Shown here in pieces: positions 56,207 through 64,000 of a stretch of 64,000 nt of DNA (within the stretch, counting starts at the first letter, position 1; every line of letters starts with the position of its first letter). The notes under the pieces were generated by a model. The model ran no database searches and was not told where the DNA came from. It saw only the letters and a program-made list of their open reading frames with translations. Source of the DNA: Phlebopus portentosus (taxonomy: Eukaryota > Basidiomycota > Agaricomycetes > Boletales > Boletinellaceae); contig JAYXKI010000007.1 in assembly GCA_037892935.1 (NCBI GenBank), positions 124,001 to 188,000 of the forward strand, in the 5' to 3' direction. Both the position numbers and the translations under genes were made by a program.

Positions 56207-59200
56207 CGACACGACTAACGACGAGGTCGTCCTTCCTCTTCCTCTTCTCTTTCCTTCACGGTTCTCGTTTTGCTTTTATTTATGACTTCGACGCGTCTGC
56301 TACGATTTTTTTGAACGATTTTTTTTTTTCACATCAGCATTGGACGAAAGGAATGACGAGGATGATTTCACGTTCACGTACCCCGGCGCTGTTGTGTTGC
56401 GTTGTGCTTTCTACTGTGTATCTATTACCTTGCTTGCCCCCCACGCATTTCCTTCCCTCCCTCTCCTCTTTCTACATCGCGCCAGTCTTGATGACTATAG
56501 AGCAAGGATTCTTTGTCAGCATATCTCCGAAATTTCGTCTGTGCATAGTTCGTTGGTTGGCTTCACCTACCCCCCTACCTGGGCCTGTTCCTCGCCTCCT
56601 GTTTCTTTATTCTTAACGGAATGCCTTCTCTTGCTTTCACCACCTGTCCTTTACGATTCTCATCCTGTTGCACTAAACACATTCAATTTCATTCATTTTT
56701 TCTTTCTCGATGATGGTTTATATCTATCTGACTGACTGTACTTGCCTTATTATCTTCCCGTTTGTCTTCCATGTTTGCTCTTCAATATGCAAACGACGAT
56801 GCCAGAAAAATTACAAGAAATTGCATTCATTGTCGGCTTATACGACGCTGAGAGAGATGGGGGTTGAGGGTGAAAGGAGAAAATGACTCGTTGTAAAGGT
56901 GCAGCTAAGTACATAGGGCATACGTGCGTGCTACTGTGCTCGGTGTGAAAAGTTGCCATGGTCATCGTTGCAGCCTCCGTCACAGACACGACGACAACGT
57001 CAGGCACTTTGGCATCATCCATCACTGAGCGGATTTGTCACCGGATTCTCTCGTAATCACTTATCCCCTCAAGAATAATTCGATTTTCTCTCTCATTTTC
57101 TCATGACCACTTCCTCCATGCATCATCATTGCGGGCCCTACACAGATACCATCTCATGTTCAGTGTCCCGTCGCTATGCTGCCAGCCTAGCAACATGCAC
57201 TTTATTGTCCATGTCTTGATCGGCACATTCTTATCGCACCAAAGTCCCACTGTCGACACCATGACCGTTCTCAGTCTAGTTCTAGTTCTCGTCTTATCCA
57301 GAGTCATCATCATCATCTGCCTCCGACGTCCGTTCGCACTCAAAGGAACCTTAAATTTCACGTATCATTTTTTTCATTTAGTTAAAAATTCCCTGACTAG
57401 CCGACCTGACCGAGAAACGGAGTTTACGTCCAATGCGCGTCGAGCAAAGTAAATATAAAGAATTACAAATCAGCCCATATTTCCGGGTATGCCATAGATT
57501 CATCTCCGGCCCCAGAGGGGGGATTAGCGGAAGAATTCATTCAAAGAAGGAAGGAACAGAATGCAAGTGCTACTTTCTCTGGGAGATAGAGTTTAGAATC
57601 AGGTGTACCACGCGCACGAGGTCTATACCGTTTTGGGCGTCTAACAATAAGAGACGGATTCTGAGCTGCTAATTCAATTCGCGAGCTATGGGTTTCTTTC
57701 TGGGTATCTTGAGAATCCGCCGAAGGATGGCGAGAAAAATCCAGGCTTGGTCAAGATCGTTCTGGGGTCGATGGATTCAATTTATGCGTGATGTTCTGGG
57801 CGTAATAGCGACCTGAGGGAGAGCGAGGAAACATAGGACTCGAAGAAAAATCACAGTTCACTCGATTATACTTAGACATGGAAGATACATACGAAGCTAC
57901 AAAAGCGGACGCTGATAGAGGGTGTGTGAACTTTCGGAGGCGGAGGATTGCAGGCACGGGCTTGGCTGGAGAACGACAGGTGGTACGGTACGGATGGCGG
58001 TTCCGGTGCGCGGAATGGATCGTCAAGTTCAAGAGACTGTATTATTATTGTGTGTAGGTCCTTGACGACGACGATGGCTGTCCGCACAAAAGACTGGTGC
58101 TGAAGCACGAGATTTTCTCGTGTCGCACGTTGCGAAGGCAAATACGAGACATACGGACGGTATAGGCGAGATCAATGCTGGAACTCAGGCCGGGATGTGC
58201 GTCATTGCACAGTCCTTGCATTGCATGACAAATTGAGTATTTGACCGAGTAATCATGAAGATCGGAATGGTGACGACGCTCTATGTACAGCAGGCTGATG
58301 ATATGATATTGGTCAGATTTGCGCACTATCCAATAAAATGAGGTGAAAATAGTTCACTACTCGCCTCGAAGCAGCGAAAGTCGCTTTTGGTAGCTGAAAC
58401 GCTGAGTCGGTCCCTAAAGCACCGAGGCACAGTGCCTACCCATTGATGCATGAAGACCGAGAAGTGCCGTTGCTAGGGCTCGCGCAACCCACGCCAGACA
58501 TCGAACAATACAATAGTGCAACGGCAAAAAACGATGCCCCGATAGCTAGTAGATGCTCCAGAGCTCCGACGAGCACCTAGAAGCTCAGGTCGGCAGGCCA
58601 GCTAGAACACTCGCTCGCCGTGATCCCGGGGGTATCATGTAAGAAGGAAAGACGAAGCTCTCTTGCTTCAGGGTCCTACTCAATCCGCGACCCACTCGCA
58701 CCTCCGACAAAAAGGGCAAAGTTCATGAAAACAAAGTTCTCAAGAATCCGCGATCAGGATTAGCCCGCACCTCGCTTGTCGCCGTCTGGCCGAGTCAGTC
58801 TCTCCACTTCGGGATTAAGCGTTAAGCTCATCCTTGTCCGAGTCAGGTTCCCCCTCTGTTAGGGTTTGCTTCCGCCTCTGGTAGTCCGATGAGGGATAAC
58901 AATAAGAGATGCGTGGACCGGATCGGGAGACTGGGATCGCCTATGGGGCCTCTGATTGCCTCTGATCATCATAAAAATATACTCTGAGAGCCTCGAGGCG
59001 GGTTAAGGTTTTCTTCCTTTGGGAAGAGAAAAGAAGTGTACTTGTGGTGTCCTGGTAGTAATGGTCTAGGGCTTTGTCGCCTGAACTGCGTCACATACAG
59101 GACCAAAACAGCGAGCTTGATGGTTCCGACGTCGGTCACAGCAAAAGGTGCAGCAGTATTGACCTAGAATAGAGATTTCGGGATTGATCAGCATCAGGAT

Positions 59201-59965
59201 ATAAAGTAAAGTAGTAAGGAGTAACGGACGTACCCGCATCGCAGAGTAATTCGGCGACAGAAATGCCATGATGGTGAGAGCAGAATGTGAAATACCTGTC
59301 CAGTAATTATAAGCCAGCATCAAACCGCTTCGGGACACCTTTACACGGCGGGCAGTCAGACTTCGGGAAGAGATATCACGCTAGCGGAGCATAGTCGAGT
59401 GCAGGCGAATAAGATACGATTGCAACAGTTTCGTCGTTTAGATATTTACAAGCCGACGCTTCAATCGATCAATCGAGCGTAATGCGTGGAAGGACTCTCG
59501 GGTCAGTTGCTCTGCACATGAGAAAGAAATACCGTGAAGACCAGCACCATACCTGTCACACGTTACATTAAATATCAGGAGCAGAGCCTCGGAGCCATGA
59601 TGAAGTCAGCTAAGCTAGTTCCTGTCTCGTAATATTCACTAGAGAAAGAAGTCGGACAGACATGACAACAACGCAGAGGAAAAAACGCAAGCGTCGATCT
59701 CATCCTTTAGAAAATTATTACAGCTCCGCTTCAATGATGGGGAGATTTCCGTGTGTATATTTCGTCCTGAAATTTGAACTTCTACCATCTGCAATTCCAC
59801 TTCATCGATCATGTTGCGCCTCCAAATCCTTATGTCGCTGTCTTCGAAATATCTCTGCTTGAGAAGTTTTGCTATTGAGTTGAAGCTTCTGATTTCTGAA
59901 CACGTTTCACTCGTGATGAGCCAGTGAGCCGGGTCTAGTTGCTGTTGCTCAACTCGCTCCTGATC
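56207..59965. other. Intergenic downstream of the HMG-box gene
   Basis: T-rich sequence to about 56740 is probably the 3' UTR. Beyond that no convincing gene. A minus-strand pair of exon-like stretches (59240-59340 and 59000-59176, joined by an intron from GTACGT to CTATTCTAG) encodes a hydrophobic stretch around NTAAPFAVTDVGTIKLAVLV, but start and end are unclear. Confidence 0.4.
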
Positions 59966-60304
59966 CTATAATCCTGTAAGGTTTTTCAGTGCCTTGACGG
60001 CTTTGTTCAAGCGACTGAGAATCTCTATCATGACTTTTATTGTGCATCTGTCCTGCTCAAGGATGTAGTGGATATTTTTGAAAAACCTGTCCGCATTAGT
60101 ATCTCTTATCTCTTGAACATAGGAGCTACCCGTGCCAAAACCTCTGTCCTTCTGTCTGGCGAATTCCATATTTGCTCTTTGTATTTCATTTAAGGCTAGT
60201 TTATGTGACTGCTTCCGATGTACTCTGTCTTGCACAATTCTGAAGGCATCAGATGCTCTGGTTCCCGAGCTGAGGGTTTCAGGAGCCTCATAGCTATCCT
60301 CCAA
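59966..60304 (-). CDS. Hypothetical protein, 112 residues
   Basis: Open minus-strand frame starting MEDSYEAPETLSSGTRASDA and ending NKAVKALKNLTGL. The composition is that of a soluble helical protein: many Lys, Arg, Glu and Gln, no hydrophobic segment; ordinary amino-acid use makes chance less likely than for neighbouring frames. No domain recognised. It may be one exon of a longer or dead gene. No homologue elsewhere in the window. Confidence 0.35.
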   Translation of the reverse strand: MEDSYEAPETLSSGTRASDAFRIVQDRVHRKQSHKLALNEIQRANMEFARQKDRGFGTGSSYVQEIRDTNADRFFKNIHYILEQDRCTIKVMIEILSRLNKAVKALKNLTGL

Positions 60305-60780
60305 TGCCTTTTAAGAGACTAAATACTTGATCACGAAGCTGATAAAAGAGAAGATATTTTGCATGGAATTTGATCGCCGATATGTTGAGTTCTCCTAAAA
60401 TTCACACATTGTCACCTGAAGCACAGGAGCTCTGCAGGATCTCCGAATGACTGTGCGTGGAGTGCCCGTGAGTAGCAGCGGATCTGGGACGACTTGGAAG
60501 GGATCTCACACTGGCTGCTTAGGGATGATTGCCAGTCCGAGGTTGTCGGCGCCCAGGCATAGTCTGTGTTTCCTTGTCCACGGTTCCAAAGATCAAAGAC
60601 TATCGCACACGTTTGCTGGCTATGTGAAATCGTGATCAGCTAAAGGTCGACTTGAGCCGGAAGACGCTTTATAGAACACGTTTTTCGGTGATAAAGTACT
60701 TTGTAAATACGTATACTTTGCTTTTCTCTCGGCCAAGTTTGCTCCGATATTTTTGCCGTACTAAGGAAAGATTGGAAAGT
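60305..60780. other. Spacer, nothing recognised
   Basis: Short open frames only; no repeat or RNA gene seen up to the minisatellite. Confidence 0.4.
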
Positions 60781-60900
60781 GGTGGGTTGCAAAGTGGTGG
60801 GTTGCAAAGTGGTGGGTTGCAAAGTGGTGGGTTGCAAAGTGGTGGGTTGCAAAGTGGTGGGTTGCAAAGTGGTGGGTTGCAAAGTGGTGGGTTGCAAAGT
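60781..60900. repeat. Perfect 15-bp minisatellite, 8 units
   Basis: Eight identical copies of GGTGGGTTGCAAAGT fill 60781-60900, preceded by a partial unit (GGAAAGT). Because 15 is a multiple of 3, frames run through it: LQSGG repeats on the plus strand (frame 60652-60990) and TLQPT on the minus strand. No spacers, so not CRISPR-like. Perfect identity indicates recent expansion. Confidence 0.97.
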
Positions 60901-61458
60901 CTAGCCAACCAGCCATGCAGGTGTACAGTTCTGAAGAACCAATCTACTCATCAAGGTGGGAGCCAAGTGAACAAAACAATACTATCTTGAGATCGCCTAT
61001 TAGGCAGTGCATCTTTGGGCTGTAGAGGTCTGCCTCTGTCCTGTACTAAAGGCGTTTTCTGCTCCATGATCCTGCAGAAACGCTGGCTGTAAGAGAGCTG
61101 CCTGCTGCATAAACGTCGTACAGTTTGCCATGCAAGCGACTTACTCCAGCTGAATAGTCCATGGAGATACGTACGTACAAAGTGCCCTACCGTTAGTTGA
61201 GAGTGTGTAAAATAACTGTGGTTGAGGTGGTCCAGACGAAAATTGTAATTGGTGAAAATTTTTCACTTACTCCTAAAAAGAAAGAAAGGCGGTGGAACAA
61301 TAGTCTGATATATAGCATTCCACTTCGTTAGAATCAATTGCTTGATTATAAACATGTTCGAAGGAATGGCAGCGATTGAATGCAATGACCGGCGCGTTCC
61401 CAGGTCCGAATATGTTCTCAGATTCGCGTGCGAAATCAATCGATCGGTAGCTCATGAG
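60901..61458. other. Spacer between minisatellite and F-box relic
   Basis: No gene recognised. A CTCCTGCAGG-like motif and a GAAAATTTTTCAC inverted stretch near 61250-61265 are the only notable sequence features. Confidence 0.4.
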
Positions 61459-63015
61459 TCAGTGCGCATCCGTGTTGCAAAAGTCGGTTTCGGTCTGGAA
61501 TCGAGTGCGTGACAAATTCCATGGCTTCGCAGTAACGCCATTCCTAGCTGAGCCGTCGAAGGGCTGAATATCGTGCGAGACACCACCCCAGTAAATCTGT
61601 TCCAACTGATCCAATCGATGCTGATAGACGAGATTTCCTAAGGGCAACTCTAGACGTTCAAAATTATGATCGTACAAGCAGCAGTGAAGACCGCGAGATA
61701 GTGCAAGAAAGCTGCGATTACATAGTCTCGATGGCACAATCTCGACCATCATGTCCAATGGCCCTTCCAACCGAAATGCACTGCTTCTTCCCAACGAAGG
61801 CGCATTCACACTCAACATGCGAAGTGCTTTTAACTTATCTCTTTCTGTAAGCCGAGGAAAGCCGACTCATAGAGCCTGGAGATTGTCTAACAGACAAATG
61901 GCTTCGATCAAAACTCTAGGCCAGCTATCGTACTCTTTCAGTGGCTGCTCGCCATGCATGTATATTATGTCATCTGTACTTAGGACAGAACGCGCGAGCG
62001 AGAATTCGAAACGTTGGAGATTCTTGTGAAGTTGTAGGAATGAGAAATGTGTTCTCGTAAGTTTTTGCATATCTGCCTTCCGTTGGCTTGTGCAGTAAGC
62101 AGCAATCGTCCCCAGCTTAAAATCCTTGAGTCTAGGAAGAGTATCCCTGGCGCATGGTAAGAATTCCAGGGAAACAACATCAAGGAGAGTGAACGACTCG
62201 AGCGCAGTCGATTTCTGAAGGAATTCGCTGAAGCCCAGCATACCAGATGTGCCGCAGATAACTAGATGGACAATATGATAAGGGAGTCGCGAAAACAATC
62301 CCGTGGTTTCTGGCGTATCTGCGAGCAAACATGATCCGTATATCGCCAGCTCCCTGAGAGATGTACAGTTTCGAGGAAAGCATTACCTACGAAGCTAGGT
62401 GTAGATGAATGAATACAGGATCATCGGCACTCCCTGGAAAACAATTCGTAAGGACTCTAAAGATACACATGAAATGGCAATTGTGGCAGCAACGTCTTCT
62501 CCAAAGTTGCAACCCGTCCATGAAACCCTACAAAGTCCAACAAATTGCCGTAAAGCACGTAAAAGAAGCCCATTTCAAACCGTGAGTGATGGAAGGTAAC
62601 AAAGGTGATGACACACACGTCTCTCCTTTTCCTTGAAGACAGAGCCGCATACGACTTCCAGGCCTTGGAGTAGGTTATTCAGACTACACTGTCCGATAAC
62701 CAAATTCCTGGACTTGGCCAATTGTCGAAGAATTGGAATCGTATTCTTCGCGAGTTCAGCATGCCTGTGTTCATTGGTATCCTTGTGTTCATTATATCCA
62801 ATTCGAACGTGAAGGTCGGAAAAGAGCTTAGGAACTGAGACTGAGCGCGTGGAGTGAGATGTGCTTGAAAATGTTATGAGGTCAATTTTGTGAAGGAAAG
62901 ACATGATCCTGTGCCAGAGTTCAATCGGTAATTGGTGGCAAATCGAGAGCTCCTGTAGAGGTTTTTGGTTTCTCCCTGGACGAGCTAGTGTTGGGACAAG
63001 AAACGATTTTCAAAA
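61459..63015 (-). pseudogene. F-box/leucine-rich protein gene, probably decayed
   Basis: Minus strand. Near 62960-62870 the frame reads CHQLPIELWHRIMSFLHKID, a textbook F-box start (LPxExxxxIxxxL), which in intact proteins binds Skp1 of SCF ubiquitin ligases. It continues to about 62600. After a probable intron region (62390-62590), leucine-rich segments follow: SLRELAIYGSCLL, FLQKSTALESFTLLDVVSLE, LDNLQAL, then an in-frame TGA (61867-61869), then VGFPRLTERDKLKALRMLSV to a stop at 61459. No ATG precedes the F-box in frame before an upstream stop near 63016, unless another exon exists. The internal stop and missing start suggest a pseudogene. Such genes are numerous in Agaricomycetes. Confidence 0.6.
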
Positions 63016-64000
63016 TCTCGAAAAGCATCCTTGTAGCGTCAACAATCGAGAAAGATCTGCCCGTGATGATGGACAATCCGAACCGTGACGCGACACGCGA
63101 TACGCCACGATTGAACCAGGATGCCGAAAATGGTAAGCTTATAAGGTGAGATAAGCTAAACAAACGCTTCACCGCCATCTTATCTGGTACCTGCATCCTT
63201 GAACATGGTCATGCACAGTTCCATTGACAAGAGACAGGAATGGTGGCGCGTAGCCTATGGGCATCCGGTGTGGTATGCAGGAAGCACTATAGCTACCGCC
63301 GAATTCTAGCGTAACTGCGAAGTAGGAATACGGGTCTGCGTTACTGACGGACGATGTGAACGAGTTACGGCTTCCTGTGCGTGCTGAGGTGATAATTCTG
63401 TACTCGGTTGTTATTTCTTCGCTCGGGCTCACTTTCTCGTGTAGGCTTAGGCTTACACCCAGACTCTTCACTGCGACGTCGAACCCTTCTTATCAACCGT
63501 GCAGTATACTCGCATCACAGTTTTCGTAGGCACGATAAAGCAGGCCTGCTGTGCTAGCTCACGCAGCATATAACATCTCTCCCTTCTTTGTTGCAAAGTC
63601 CTTCGGCCATTTTATGCCATGAAATTTTGGCAACAGTAGCAGAAGCAGGGCCATCGGCTCACTGACAATAGCGTTGCGCAGTGAACGGAGTATCGTTGTC
63701 TAGGGTTGGCCCGTTGCTCGTCAATTTTCCCTATGTATGGATCTCTGCAGTTGCAGATGAATCTGTTCGTACCAGTCCGCCGTCTGGCCCAGCTCCCAAC
63801 CCCGAGGGGGAGTGCAATGGTATCAGAGTCTAACGACTTGCCATGACGACCATGAAGCTGAGACTCAGTGCGAGTGCTGCGAATTCCGTGCTTAGGTCCC
63901 GCCGCAAAGGGATACTTGCGGGCGATACCAGATATAAATATGAGCAAGAACGAGCGCATACTGCGTCGGATTCGGAGTAGCCTCCGGAAGTCAATAACGC
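63016..64000. other. Right edge, possible LTR-element remnant
   Basis: No intact gene. TGGTATCAGAGTC at 63818-63830 follows AGTGCA by one base, like an LTR end plus an initiator-tRNA(Met) primer-binding site. An ATG-started frame begins at 63843, but breaks after about 45 codons. The LTR start cannot be fixed and any internal part lies outside the window. Confidence 0.3.

Noticed and set aside
59066..59340. Hydrophobin-like cysteine pattern (CCTFCC)
   Set aside because: The Cys spacing does not fit the eight-Cys hydrophobin pattern, and an intron model puts that stretch in another frame.
60781..60900. CRISPR-like array
   Set aside because: Units are contiguous without spacers and the genome is eukaryotic; it is a minisatellite.

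Overview
This window looks like nuclear DNA of a basidiomycete fungus, probably an Agaricomycete. The evidence is short introns (about 50-60 nt) with GTRNGT-type donors, a TACTAAT-like branch point, a fungal multi-pass membrane protein family in tandem, an HMG-box regulator of basidiomycete type, F-box remains, and chromodomain Ty3/gypsy elements whose old copies have decayed almost only by transitions.

Left part (1-25.6 kb) is a nest of one Ty3/gypsy (chromovirus) family. An old plus-strand copy (copy 3) carries two minus-strand copies (copy 1, running off the left edge, and copy 2) that landed only 91 bp apart in its reverse transcriptase region. Copy 2 in turn carries a foreign insertion of about 2 kb. 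Right of the nest lies a broken unidentified gene, hit by a solo LTR and then, close to its end, by a young full-length plus-strand copy (copy 4, 19006-25611, 421-bp LTRs with one mismatch, 5-bp target duplication ATTAT). Copy 4 shows the working parts of the family: TATA box, predicted transcript start complementary over 11 nt to the primer-binding site (Tf1-type self-priming), gag, a -1 frameshift signal with a downstream hairpin, protease, RT, RNase H, integrase and chromodomain. It has an ACG codon where the old copies have the gag ATG, and a one-base frame break in pol.

Middle part (26-43 kb) holds a tandem pair of multi-pass membrane protein genes (the first frame-broken, the second intact by my three-exon model), a Harbinger-like MITE, two decayed copies of one coiled-coil gene in inverted orientation at about 33.7-35.3 and 39.2-42.6 kb, and between them a well-formed three-exon gene for a 569-residue orphan protein, a 675-bp inverted-repeat element with iterated subterminal motifs, and a fragment of a mitochondrial ribosomal protein uL6 gene with a nonsense codon.

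Right part (43-64 kb) is sparse. It has a 22-bp minisatellite and AT-rich DNA, about 5-10 kb with no convincing gene, then an HMG-box transcription factor gene (842 residues in a three-exon model), a perfect 15-bp x 8 minisatellite, a decayed F-box/LRR-type gene and, near the edge, a sequence resembling an initiator-tRNA primer-binding site. All homology statements are from reading the sequence; no database search was run.
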